This document shows, piece by piece, positions 8,459-16,776 of a stretch of DNA of 64,000 nucleotides. The notes beneath the pieces are model-generated. The model saw only the letters and a program-made list of their open reading frames with translations. It ran no database searches and was not told the DNA's origin. The first letter of the stretch is position 1. Each line of letters begins with the position of its first letter. The translations under genes were made by a program, and so were the position numbers. Source of the DNA: Pseudomonas sp. PDM05 (lineage in GTDB: Bacteria; Pseudomonadota; Gammaproteobacteria; Pseudomonadales; Pseudomonadaceae); NCBI RefSeq assembly GCF_014851685.1, contig NZ_JACVAC010000007.1, forward strand, positions 124,001 through 188,000, given 5' to 3'.

Positions 8459-9787
8459 TCAACGCTTGTCGGACGTACGCAGCTTTTGTGGCAGCCCCCA
8501 CAACAACAGCGCAGCGGCGATCAACGCACACACACCAATCACGTAGAGCGCCGGGGTGGTGCTGCCGCTGATGTCCTTGATCCGCCCAACCATCACCGGG
8601 CTGACAATACCGCCCAGTTGTCCCAGGGTGTTGATCAAGGCAATCCCACCCGCCGCACCGGCACCCGCGCCGGCCAGCAGTTTGGGCGGCAAGGTCCAGA
8701 AGGTCGGGATGGCAGCGATGATCCCCGCACCCAACAGGCCCAGCGCCACGATCAGGAACGTGGTGTGGTCGTCAAAGATACCGGCACAGAAAAACCCTAC
8801 CGCGCCCAATGCCACCAACCCACTGACAAACTTGCGGCGTTCGCCGGTGGCATCCGACCAGCGTCCTACCAGCACCATGGTGATCGCACCACAGATATAG
8901 GGGATGGCGGTCAGCAAGCCGATCACCACCGAGCTTTCGATACCGGTGCTGCGGATCAATTGCGGCGCCCAGAAGTTAAGGCCGTAGGACGCTACCTGGA
9001 TCAGGAAGTAGATCAGCCCCAGCATCAGGAAACCGGGAATTCGCAGGGCCTGGAGCAGCGAGCCCTTCTTGTGGACCTCATGCACGGCGATGCGGCTGGA
9101 GAGCAAGGTTTTTTCTTCGGCGCTCAGCCACGGCGCATCTTCAATACGGTCCTTGAACTGCGTCAGCACCATCCACGCCAAGACCACACACGGCATACCG
9201 CCGAGCAGGAACAGCCAGTGCCAGCCGCGCATTTGCAGCACACCGTCCATGTGCTCCAGCACCAGCCCGGAGAACGGCGCCCCCACCAGCCCGGCAAACG
9301 CCGAAGCGAGGAACAGCATCGAGGTAATACGCCCACGGAAGTCCTGGGGAAACCACAGCGTCAGGTAATACAGCACGCCCGGCGCAAAGCCTGCCTCCAT
9401 GGCGCCAATCAGAAAGCGCAGCACGTAGAACTGCCACTCAGCCGTGACAAACACCATAGCCGCCGTCGCCAGCCCCCAGGACACCATGATCCGCGCGATC
9501 CACCGGCGAGCCCCGACCTTGTAGAGCATCATGTTGCTCGGCACTTCGAAAATCACATAGCCAACCACAAACAGCCCAGCCCCCAAGCCGTATGCAGTGT
9601 TGCTCAGGCCAAGGTCGGCCTGCAGCTGGAACTTGGCGAAGCTGATGTTGATACGGTCAAAAAAGGCGAACAGATAGCAGACCATGATCAGGGGCATCAG
9701 GCGCCAGGCGACCTTGTTGACCACGGCTTTGATCGGGTCGACTTCAACTGCCGGCCGCGCGCCGGCCTCTAACGGATTAGTGCTCAT
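8459..9787 (-). CDS. MFS transporter, anion:cation symporter (ACS) family
   Basis: The 442-aa protein has twelve membrane segments and ACS features: N-terminal RLMPLIMVCYLFAFFDRINISFA-type region and, later, MEAGFAPGVLYYLTLWFP. ACS members import organic anions such as hexuronates, phthalate or tartrate. It is the third gene of the minus-strand unit with the HMG-CoA-lyase-like and CaiB-like genes, 59 bases after the lyase, so it probably imports their substrate. Confidence 0.88.
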   Translation of the reverse strand: MSTNPLEAGARPAVEVDPIKAVVNKVAWRLMPLIMVCYLFAFFDRINISFAKFQLQADLGLSNTAYGLGAGLFVVGYVIFEVPSNMMLYKVGARRWIARIMVSWGLATAAMVFVTAEWQFYVLRFLIGAMEAGFAPGVLYYLTLWFPQDFRGRITSMLFLASAFAGLVGAPFSGLVLEHMDGVLQMRGWHWLFLLGGMPCVVLAWMVLTQFKDRIEDAPWLSAEEKTLLSSRIAVHEVHKKGSLLQALRIPGFLMLGLIYFLIQVASYGLNFWAPQLIRSTGIESSVVIGLLTAIPYICGAITMVLVGRWSDATGERRKFVSGLVALGAVGFFCAGIFDDHTTFLIVALGLLGAGIIAAIPTFWTLPPKLLAGAGAGAAGGIALINTLGQLGGIVSPVMVGRIKDISGSTTPALYVIGVCALIAAALLLWGLPQKLRTSDKR

Positions 9788-9846
9788 GTTTTCTCTCCAG
9801 CGGGCTGCTCACAGGCGCCCGATTGTTTTTGTTGTCTGGTGCGGGG

Positions 9847-10788
9847 TTACAGCGTGGCGATGTACGCCGGTGGTGGATGCAGGTCGCAATTGCGCCCGGC
9901 CTTGGCCACCTGGCCGGGCAATTCATGCCCCAGCAAGGCCGGCAATTGGCGGGACAGGTGCAGCAGGTGCGGCAAGTCGATCCCGGTGTGAATGCCCACT
10001 TCTTCACACAGGTTGACCAGGTCTTCGGTGCAGATATTGCCCGACGCCCCCGGCGCAAACGGGCAGCCACCAAGGCCGCCGAGGGCCGCGTCAAACCGCC
10101 GGCCCCCCGCCTCGTAGGCCGCCAGCACGTTGCACAACCCCAGGCCGCGGATGTTGTGGAAATGCAGGGTCAGGTCACTGGCAGGCACGCGCTCCAGCAC
10201 ACGCTTGACCAGGCGCTCGACCTGACGCGGGTTGGCCATTCCTGTGGTATCGGCAAGGCTGATGCCTTGAATGCCCAGCTCGCGATAAGCATCGACAATC
10301 TGCAGCACGCGATCCTCATCGATCGCTCCTTCGAACGGGCAACCAAAGGTGGTGGCGATACTGGCGTTGAGGCGCACGGGATGGTCGGCGGCAAAGCTGA
10401 CAATATCGCCGAACGCCGCCAACGACGCCTCGCATCGCATGCGCATATTGGCCAGGTTATGGGTCTGGCTGGCAGACATCACCAGATTCAACTCATCGGC
10501 GCGGGACTCGATGGCGCGTTGGGCGCCCTTGAGGTTGGGGATCAACGCCACGTAGATCACACCGGCCTTGCGCTGGATGCCCTGGAACACCTGCTCGCCA
10601 TCGCGCAATGCGGGAATGGCCTGCGGTGACACGAACGAACCGGCTTCGATCCGCGAAAAACCGGCCAATGAAAGTTGGTCGATCAGGGCGATCTTGTCGG
10701 CGGTCTCGACCCAGGTCGGCTCGATTTGCAGGCCGTCCCGCGGGGAGACTTCCTGCACGATCAGCGGGTCTGAATAGTCGCGAATCAT
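9847..10788 (-). CDS. Hydroxymethylglutaryl-CoA lyase-like enzyme
   Basis: This 313-aa TIM-barrel aldolase belongs to the HMG-CoA lyase family, which cleaves 3-hydroxy-3-methylglutaryl-CoA to acetoacetate and acetyl-CoA. Related enzymes cleave citramalyl-CoA. The N-terminal SPRDGLQ (R17, D18), metal ligands HFHN (H209, H211) and the signature GLGGCPFAPGASGN with C242 are all present, so it should be active. Its start overlaps the stop of the CaiB-type gene by 4 bases (ATGA), indicating coupled translation. The pairing with a CoA-transferase rather than acyl-CoA dehydrogenase and carboxylase genes argues against the leucine pathway. Confidence 0.87.
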   Translation of the reverse strand: MIRDYSDPLIVQEVSPRDGLQIEPTWVETADKIALIDQLSLAGFSRIEAGSFVSPQAIPALRDGEQVFQGIQRKAGVIYVALIPNLKGAQRAIESRADELNLVMSASQTHNLANMRMRCEASLAAFGDIVSFAADHPVRLNASIATTFGCPFEGAIDEDRVLQIVDAYRELGIQGISLADTTGMANPRQVERLVKRVLERVPASDLTLHFHNIRGLGLCNVLAAYEAGGRRFDAALGGLGGCPFAPGASGNICTEDLVNLCEEVGIHTGIDLPHLLHLSRQLPALLGHELPGQVAKAGRNCDLHPPPAYIATL

Positions 10789-11978
10789 TGCACCACTCCG
10801 GACGTTTTCAGGCGTTGAATATCGGCGCCGGTAAGACCCAGGCTGCCAAGAATGTCATCCGTATGTTGGCCCAGGGCCGGACCCGACCAGTTCACCCCGC
10901 CAGGCGTTTGCGAGAGCTTGGGCACGATGCCGGGCATCTTCACCGACACGCCGCCGGGCAGCTCGGCGCTGAGCAACATGTCCCGCGCCTGATAGTGCGG
11001 ATCGCTGACGATGTCCGCCACGGAATAGATGCGTCCGGCCGGCACTTCGGCGGCTTCCAGCGCGCTGAGTACCTGGTCGATGGGCAGGCTGCTGGTCCAG
11101 TGGGTGATCGCCGCATCGAGCAGCCCGCTCTTGGCGGCGCGGCCATCGTTATGGGCGAACTCCGGCGCTTCGCCCAGGTCGGCGCGACCGATGGCGTTCA
11201 TCAGGCGCTTGTAGATCGGGTCGCTGTTGCCGGCAATCACCACGTAGGCGCCATCGGCGGTCAGGTAAGTGTTGGACGGCGCGATGCCGGGCAAGGCGCC
11301 GCCGCTGCGTTCACGCACATGGCCTAGCATGTCGTATTCGGGCACCAGGCTTTCCATCAGATTGAACACGCTTTCGGCCAGCGACACATCGACGATCTGC
11401 CCATCGCCCTGCCCGGTCTTGACCCGCAACAGCGACATCAGCGCGCCGATCACCCCGTGCAGGGACGCGAGGGAGTCCCCCAGGCTCACCCCGACCCGCG
11501 CCGGAGGCGAGTCCGGGTTGCCGGTGGTGTAGCGGATGCCGCCCATGGCCTCGCCAATGGCACCGAAGCCAGGACGGTCGCGATACGGGCCGGTCTGGCC
11601 ATAGCCAGAGATGCGCACCAGGGTCAGCTTGGGGTTGAGGGCGTGCAACACGTCCCAGCCCAGGCCGAGTTTTTCCAGGCCACCGGGACGCAGGTTTTCG
11701 ATCAGCACGTCGGCATCGCCGAGCAGTTGCTTGATCAGGTCCAGCCCTTCGCCGGACTTGAGGTCCAACGCCAGGGACTTCTTGTTGCGCGATTGCAGGT
11801 ACCACCACAGCGACGTACCTTCATGCAGCTTTCGCCATTTGCGAAGTGGATCGCCCTGGCCAATGGCTTCGATCTTGATCACCTCGGCGCCAAACTCGGC
11901 CATCAGCCGGGCGGCGAACGGCGCGGCAATCAGCGTGCCGATCTCGATCACCTTGATACCGCTCAGGGGACCCGTCAT
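10785..11978 (-). CDS. CaiB/BaiF (class III) CoA-transferase
   Basis: The 397-aa protein starts PLSGIKVIEIGTLIAAPFA and carries the family's catalytic aspartate, D168, in VSLGDSLASLHG; NRKKSLALDL-like and ENLRPGGLEKLG motifs are also present. Class III transferases move CoA between organic acids. Placed before an HMG-CoA-lyase-like gene and an ACS transporter, it likely activates an imported hydroxy-dicarboxylate (3-hydroxy-3-methylglutarate or citramalate) for cleavage. The LysR gene 111 bases upstream on the same strand is the probable regulator. Confidence 0.88.
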   Translation of the reverse strand: MTGPLSGIKVIEIGTLIAAPFAARLMAEFGAEVIKIEAIGQGDPLRKWRKLHEGTSLWWYLQSRNKKSLALDLKSGEGLDLIKQLLGDADVLIENLRPGGLEKLGLGWDVLHALNPKLTLVRISGYGQTGPYRDRPGFGAIGEAMGGIRYTTGNPDSPPARVGVSLGDSLASLHGVIGALMSLLRVKTGQGDGQIVDVSLAESVFNLMESLVPEYDMLGHVRERSGGALPGIAPSNTYLTADGAYVVIAGNSDPIYKRLMNAIGRADLGEAPEFAHNDGRAAKSGLLDAAITHWTSSLPIDQVLSALEAAEVPAGRIYSVADIVSDPHYQARDMLLSAELPGGVSVKMPGIVPKLSQTPGGVNWSGPALGQHTDDILGSLGLTGADIQRLKTSGVVQ

Positions 11979-12061
11979 GGTGTGGACCTCTTATTCTTGG
12001 AATGTGGCGCCAAGACTAGAGGGCCAATACGGCAGAAATCCAACCGTCAGTTGGCAAGTAG

Positions 12062-12080
12062 CGTTCGCGAAAGGCGAACG
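12062..12080. promoter_or_regulatory. Inverted repeat before the CaiB-type operon
   Basis: CGTTCGC and GCGAACG form a 7-bp perfect inverted repeat around a 5-base centre, in the gap between the LysR gene and the CoA-transferase gene. There is no T-run, so an operator is more likely than a terminator. It ends 10 bases from the LysR stop codon and lies about 84 bases from the transferase start. Confidence 0.3.
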
Positions 12081-12089
12081 ATCGAAGAA

Positions 12090-13010
12090 TTATCTGTAGG
12101 ACTCAGACGTATTGCTCAGGTAATCAAAGAGCAAACGACTCACTGGCGACAATTGCGCCTCATCACGTACCACCAGGATCAGGCTGCGATCCGACCAGGC
12201 ATCCGTCAGCGGCACGGCATGCAAACCCAGGGCGCGGCCGAACAATTCGTACGCCTTGCGCGGCAGAATGCCGATGCCCATGTTCGCCTGGACCATCCGG
12301 CACATCGCATCAAACCCCGGCACATGAATACGCAGGCGCAGCATCTTGCCCGCCTCCCGTGCGGCGGCGTGGGTACGCATATTGATCGAGCTGGCGGCGT
12401 GCAGGCCGACATAGTCGCTGTCCAGGGTTTCGGCGAAGGCCAGGCTATCGCGGGCTGCCAAGGCGTGATCCGCGGGCATCAGCACCACCAGTTTGTCGAG
12501 GCGATAAATCACGCTGGGCAGGCCTTTGATGTCGGTGTCGCTGGAGCAGATCCCCAGGTCCGCCACCCCATCCAGCACACCCTGGACCACGCCGTTGCTG
12601 GGGCGCTCCTCCAGGTCGGTTTTGACCTGAGGGTGCAGTGCGGAAAAATCCCGCAGGTCTTCGGGAAGGAACTGAATGATCGCCGAGAGATTGGCCAGCA
12701 TCCGCACATATCCGCGTACACCATGGCTGTGTTCGCCAAGTTCCAGGCCCATTTTCTCGACGTTGAACAGCATCTGCCGTGCATGGTGCAACAGGGTTTC
12801 ACCGGCGGCCGTCAGGTCCATGCCCTTGGCCCGCCGCACAAACAGGTTGACGCCCAGCACTTGCTCCAACTCCATCAGCCGCTTGCTGGCAGCCGATACC
12901 GCGATGGCTTCGCGCGCAGCGGCGCGGGTCAGCGTGCCCTCTTCAAACACCGCGACAAACAGTTGCAGGGTGATCAAATCCAGGCGGCGCACCAGGCTCT
13001 TGTGCAACAT
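12090..13010 (-). CDS. LysR-family transcriptional regulator
   Basis: The 306-aa protein starts MLHKSLVRRLDLITLQLFVAV and has a LysR helix-turn-helix (LTRAAAREAIAVSAASKRL) and effector domain (VDLGICSSD, LPSVIYRLDKLVVL). The frame continues another 100 codons upstream but that part is antisense-like, proline/arginine-rich sequence over the neighbouring gene; ATG 13010 is preferred. The ATG shares its A with the TGA of the upstream NAD(P)-binding gene (TGATG), so the two are translationally coupled. It likely controls the downstream CoA-transferase/lyase/MFS genes. Confidence 0.85.
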   Translation of the reverse strand: MLHKSLVRRLDLITLQLFVAVFEEGTLTRAAAREAIAVSAASKRLMELEQVLGVNLFVRRAKGMDLTAAGETLLHHARQMLFNVEKMGLELGEHSHGVRGYVRMLANLSAIIQFLPEDLRDFSALHPQVKTDLEERPSNGVVQGVLDGVADLGICSSDTDIKGLPSVIYRLDKLVVLMPADHALAARDSLAFAETLDSDYVGLHAASSINMRTHAAAREAGKMLRLRIHVPGFDAMCRMVQANMGIGILPRKAYELFGRALGLHAVPLTDAWSDRSLILVVRDEAQLSPVSRLLFDYLSNTSESYR

Positions 13011-13684
13011 CAGCGGCGCTCGCCGGCCAGTCGATTGATCTCGGCCTGCTCCACCACCGGTTGTGGCGCGCCCTGGCTCGCCGCCTGCAACATCGCCCGG
13101 CCAACGGTCTCGGTGCTGACAACCCAACTTGGCTTGACCTGGCGTACAAGCGACAGCAACGGCCCGAGCACGGTATAAAACCCTTGGTACAACGGCGTCT
13201 TCGACCGCACCCCGTGCAGCGGCTGGATCGCCCCTGGCCGGAACAGATACACCGCCTTGAACGGCAAGCGCAGCAAGGCATTCTCGGTCTTGCCCTTGAC
13301 CCGCGCCCACATCGACTTACCCGCCTCGGAACTGTCCGTACCGGCGCCGGACACATAGATAAACGTCATCTGCGGATTGAGCCGCGCCAAAGTGCTGGCC
13401 GCGACCAACGTCAGGTCGTAGGTGAGGTGGGTGTACTGGGTTTCACTCATGCCCGCCGACGAAACGCCGAGGCAGAAGAAGCACGCATCAAAACCTTGCA
13501 GCAGGTTTTCCAGGGGTTGGAAATCCAGCATGTCGCTGTGCAACACCTGATGCAGCTTGCCGTGTTCCTGGGTCAGGGGCGTGCGGCCAACCGCGACCAC
13601 TTCCTGCACGTCAGCGGCCAGCAGGCATTCACGCAGAACACCTTGGCCGACCATGCCGGTGGCGCCGAATAACAGAACTCTCAT
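13010..13684 (-). CDS. NAD(P)-binding Rossmann protein, atypical SDR
   Basis: The 224-aa protein opens with the dinucleotide-binding motif LLFGATGMVGQGVLREC and has FIYVSGAGTDSSE and VYLFRPGAIQP later on. It lacks a clear YxxxK pair, so it fits the NmrA/HTATIP2-like or atypical short-chain dehydrogenase group. Its substrate is unknown. The stop codon overlaps the start of the LysR gene. A palindromic repeat lies just before it. Confidence 0.8.
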   Translation of the reverse strand: MRVLLFGATGMVGQGVLRECLLAADVQEVVAVGRTPLTQEHGKLHQVLHSDMLDFQPLENLLQGFDACFFCLGVSSAGMSETQYTHLTYDLTLVAASTLARLNPQMTFIYVSGAGTDSSEAGKSMWARVKGKTENALLRLPFKAVYLFRPGAIQPLHGVRSKTPLYQGFYTVLGPLLSLVRQVKPSWVVSTETVGRAMLQAASQGAPQPVVEQAEINRLAGERR

Positions 13685-13702
13685 AGGGGGACCTCAGCGG
13701 CA

Positions 13703-13762
13703 AGCCGCAAGCTCAAGCTTCAAGTTGAATGCGATTTCACTTGTAGCTTAACGCTTGCGGCT
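13703..13762. repeat. Short intergenic inverted repeat
   Basis: AGCCGCAAGC (13703-13712) is repeated inverted as GCTTGCGGCT (13753-13762) around CAAGCTTCAAG-type sequence. Its motif differs from the REPIN-like elements elsewhere in this window. It lies between the alcohol dehydrogenase stop and the NAD(P)-binding gene start. Confidence 0.5.
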
Positions 13763-13775
13763 CGTCACTGCCCCG

Positions 13776-14924
13776 CTAGAAAGCGCTGCGAAAGATCTCT
13801 TCTATCTGCCTTTGATCCGCGCGCCGTGGGTTGGTCAGCCCGCACGCATCCTTCAAGGCGTTGGTGGCGAGCAGCGGGATGTCCTGCAACTTGGCGCCCA
13901 ATTCACGCAGGCCAGCGGGGATGTCGACGTCCTGGGACAAACTGCGAATCGCCGCGATGGCCGCCTGGGCGCCCTCTTCCACGGTGATGCCCTTGACGTC
14001 TGCGCCCAGGGCGCGGCCCACGTCGCACAAGCGTTTGGCGCTGACGCTGGCGTTGAAGCTCTGCACATGGGGCAGTAGGACAGCGTTGCACACGCCGTGG
14101 GGCAAATCGTACAAGCCGCCCAGTTGGTGGGCCATGGCGTGCACAAAGCCCAGCGACGCGTTGTTGAACGCCATGCCGGCGAGGAACTGCGCATACGCCA
14201 TGTTTTCCCGCGCGGCCTTGTCGCTGCCGTCGCGCACGGCCAGGCGCAGGTTGGCACTGATCAGTTCGATGGCCTTGATCGCGCAAGCGTCAGTGATCGG
14301 CGTGGCGGCAGTGGACACGTAGGCTTCGATGGCGTGGGTCAAGGCGTCCATGCCGGTGGCGGCGGTGAGGCCCTTGGGCATGCCGACCATCAATGCCGGG
14401 TCGTTGACCGACAGCAGCGGCGTGACGTTACGGTCGACGATGGCCATTTTCACGTGGCGGGTTTCGTCGGTAATGATGCAGAAACGGGTCATCTCGCTGG
14501 CGGTGCCGGCGGTGGTGTTGATGGCCACCAGCGGCAGTTGCGGCTTGCTCGATTGGTCGACCCCTTCGTAGTCGCCGATATGCCCGCCATTGGTGGCGCA
14601 CAGGGCGATGCCCTTGGCGCAGTCGTGCGGAGAACCGCCGCCCAGGGACACCACAAAATCGCAGGCGCTCGCCTGCAAGAGCGCCAGGCCGTTCTCGACG
14701 TTTTCCACGTTGGGGTTGGGTTTGGCGCCGTCGTAGATCACCGAGTCGATGTCCTGCATCGCCAGTTTCTCGGCGATCATGTGGGCCACGCCCGCCTTGG
14801 CCAAGCCGGCGTCGGTGACGATCAGCGCCTTGCGAAAGCCGTAGTTGCGAATGGCAGTCATGGCTTCGTCGAGGCAATCAGTGCCCATGATGTTGACGGC
14901 GGGAATAAAGAAGGTGCTGCTCAT
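13776..14924 (-). CDS. Iron-containing alcohol dehydrogenase, YiaY-like
   Basis: The 382-aa protein has the group III (iron) dehydrogenase features: nucleotide-binding [29 protein letters not shown], metal-ligand region [14 protein letters not shown] and the signature [20 protein letters not shown]. It is full length and likely oxidises or forms short-chain alcohols with NAD(H), as ethanol dehydrogenases of this group do. A perfect Anr/FNR box is centred about 63 bases before the ATG, so induction at low oxygen is expected, in keeping with an oxygen-sensitive Fe(II) enzyme. Confidence 0.9.
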   Translation of the reverse strand: MSSTFFIPAVNIMGTDCLDEAMTAIRNYGFRKALIVTDAGLAKAGVAHMIAEKLAMQDIDSVIYDGAKPNPNVENVENGLALLQASACDFVVSLGGGSPHDCAKGIALCATNGGHIGDYEGVDQSSKPQLPLVAINTTAGTASEMTRFCIITDETRHVKMAIVDRNVTPLLSVNDPALMVGMPKGLTAATGMDALTHAIEAYVSTAATPITDACAIKAIELISANLRLAVRDGSDKAARENMAYAQFLAGMAFNNASLGFVHAMAHQLGGLYDLPHGVCNAVLLPHVQSFNASVSAKRLCDVGRALGADVKGITVEEGAQAAIAAIRSLSQDVDIPAGLRELGAKLQDIPLLATNALKDACGLTNPRRADQRQIEEIFRSAF

Positions 14925-14980
14925 GGCGAATCCTCAGAGGCTTTATGCCTACAGAATCAACCCATGGCGCGCAGCGCATC

Positions 14981-14994
14981 TTGATCAGGATCAA
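14981..14994. promoter_or_regulatory. Anr/FNR box
   Basis: TTGATCAGGATCAA is an exact match to the TTGAT-N4-ATCAA consensus of Anr, the Pseudomonas FNR homologue. Placed at the class II position (-41.5), it would give a transcript start about 22 bases before the alcohol dehydrogenase ATG. It lies between two divergent genes, so it could also affect the DUF4917 gene at 15048 (centre 60 bases from its ATG). Confidence 0.75.
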
Positions 14995-15047
14995 CGCCCG
15001 CTCGTGATAAAGTCACCGCCCAGCCGATTTCGAGTAGACCCGCCGCA

Positions 15048-16064
15048 ATGAAGGATTTCCAGGATATTGACGCCCACCTTGAAGACTGGAGCGCCCTGCG
15101 CAGCGCGATCGACTTCAGCGGGATTCTGATCGGCAACGGCGCCAGCCGTACGATTTGGGAAGACTTTGCCTACGACTCGCTGTTCGAAAACGCCCGCACC
15201 GTCGAAGAAAAGCCCCTGAGCCAATCCGAGCTCAGCGTGTTCGATGCGCTGCAAACCCGCAGTTTCGAGCAAGCCCTGGGTGCCCTGAAAACCACCAGCC
15301 GGGTCAACAAGGCGCTGGCAGTCAGCTCGGCGGCGCCGCGCAATCGCTACTACGCGATCAAGGAAGCGCTGATCAATACCATCCACGCCGTGCATATCCC
15401 GTGGCGCCTGGTGCAACCGTCGACATTGGCGACGATCAACCGCGAACTGGCAAGCTACTCCACGGTATTCACGAGCAACTACGACTTGCTCAACTACTGG
15501 GCGATCCTGCACGCGCCGGGCATTGACGACCTGTTCCGCAGCGCCGACGCCAGCTTCGACCTGCGCAACACCCGCACCGACGCCACGCGCATCCTCTACC
15601 TGCACGGCGGTCTGCACCTGGTGCGCAACCTCGACGGCACCGCACGCAAGCTGCCGACCACCGACAGCACCTTGCTCAGCAGCTTTGCGATCAACAACAC
15701 GATCAAGACCCTCGACGATGTGCCACTGTTTGTCAGCGAGGGCAAGGTTGAAGAGAAGCTCAAGACCATCCGCAGTTCGGATTACCTGTCGTTCTGCTAT
15801 GAGCAATTGCTGACCCATGAAGGGGCGTTGTGCATCTTCGGCCACGAATTGGGGGCACAGGACAAACACTTGGTGGATGCGATTCGCCAGGCGGGATTGA
15901 CCACCTTGGCGATTTCGGTGTCGGGACGCAGTGATGGGTTTATTCGTCAGCAGAAGCGGCGGTATTCGCAGTTGTTCGAGGGAACCGATGTGGAACTGAG
16001 GTTCTTTGCCGCGCGTACCCATGCGTTGGGCAATCCTGCACTGTCCGTGCCCGTCGAACGCTGA
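15048..16064 (+). CDS. DUF4917 family protein
   Basis: This 338-aa soluble protein has the N-terminal pattern SGILIGNGASRTIWEDFAYDSL and SYSTVFTSNYDLLNYWAI plus LYLHGGLHLVR, as in DUF4917 proteins, which resemble SIR2-like/STALD NAD-binding folds. Its function is unknown; related folds appear in defence proteins, but nothing here shows that role. It is a single gene, divergent from the alcohol dehydrogenase, and ends before a REPIN-like repeat. Confidence 0.75.
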   Translation: MKDFQDIDAHLEDWSALRSAIDFSGILIGNGASRTIWEDFAYDSLFENARTVEEKPLSQSELSVFDALQTRSFEQALGALKTTSRVNKALAVSSAAPRNRYYAIKEALINTIHAVHIPWRLVQPSTLATINRELASYSTVFTSNYDLLNYWAILHAPGIDDLFRSADASFDLRNTRTDATRILYLHGGLHLVRNLDGTARKLPTTDSTLLSSFAINNTIKTLDDVPLFVSEGKVEEKLKTIRSSDYLSFCYEQLLTHEGALCIFGHELGAQDKHLVDAIRQAGLTTLAISVSGRSDGFIRQQKRRYSQLFEGTDVELRFFAARTHALGNPALSVPVER

Positions 16065-16070
16065 GAAAAA

Positions 16071-16164
16071 TGTGGGAGGGGCGTGGCCCCGATGCCGGAG
16101 TGTCAGCCACTGCATGCGTTGGCTGAACCAGGGTCATCGAGGGCAAGGCCTCTCCCACTTTTTT
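16071..16164. repeat. REPIN-like inverted repeat, variant
   Basis: Starts TGTGGGAGGGGC and ends GCCTCTCCCAC followed by a T-run; the inner arms CAGCCA and TGGCTGA pair too. It follows the DUF4917 gene and the T-run could make it act as a terminator. Its arms differ from the GAGCGGGCTTG and GAGCTGGCTTG classes elsewhere in this window. Confidence 0.7.
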
Positions 16165-16171
16165 AGAGACA

Positions 16172-16198
16172 AATAGCAATGGTTCTCGATACCATTCG
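16172..16198 (+). promoter_or_regulatory. Possible Fur box upstream of fecI-like gene
   Basis: CAATGGTTCTCGATACCATT is a partial palindrome (AATGGT / ACCATT) with the GTTCTC core often seen in Fur sites before iron-starvation sigma genes. It lies 40-65 bases before the sigma-factor ATG. The match to the 19-bp consensus is only moderate. Confidence 0.4.
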
Positions 16199-16236
16199 CG
16201 ACTTTCCTACGTCGCGCTTCATCAAGAAGGATATTC

Positions 16237-16776
16237 ATGTCTCGCCCCAAGCCCGACCCGCTGTCGGCCGATGCCTTTCGCGGGTTCTATACAGATATTC
16301 TGTATTTCCTGCGCAAACGCACGGACAACGCCAGCGACGCTGCGGACATGACCCAGGACGTCTTCACCCAATGGCTGGACTACCGCGACCGCGCCAAGGT
16401 CGAGCAGCCGCGGGCGTTTCTGTTCCAGATGGCACGCAACCTGCTGCGTGATCACTGGCGCAAACAGAAGGTGCGCCATACCGTCCACAGCGATCAGGCC
16501 GAACGGAATGCCGAGCCGGTCACCGACGAGCACAACGAGCCCATGGCCGCCGTGCAGCGCTTGCAACGCCTGGAACAGTTGAAAGAAGTCCTCGCCGAGC
16601 TCTCGCCCCGCCGCCGAGAAGCCCTTATGCTGCACCGCCTCGAAGGCCTGAGCCAGGCGCAGATCGCCGAACGCATGGGGATTTCCACCAGCATGGTGGA
16701 AAAACACATCGCCTTCGCCCTGCTGCATTGCAAGCGACGCCTTCAACACGAACCCGGCACGGAGCAGCCAGAATGA
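16237..16776 (+). CDS. ECF sigma factor, FecI type
   Basis: This 179-aa protein has sigma region 2 (DAFRGFYTDILYFLRKR, DAADMTQDVFTQWL, QPRAFLFQMARNLLRDHWR) and region 4 (ELSPRRREALMLHRLEGLSQAQIAERMGIS). It is the cytoplasmic end of a cell-surface signalling chain and should direct transcription of the downstream TonB receptor. ATGA overlap with fecR shows coupled translation. Iron control through Fur is plausible from the upstream motif. Confidence 0.9.
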   Translation: MSRPKPDPLSADAFRGFYTDILYFLRKRTDNASDAADMTQDVFTQWLDYRDRAKVEQPRAFLFQMARNLLRDHWRKQKVRHTVHSDQAERNAEPVTDEHNEPMAAVQRLQRLEQLKEVLAELSPRRREALMLHRLEGLSQAQIAERMGISTSMVEKHIAFALLHCKRRLQHEPGTEQPE

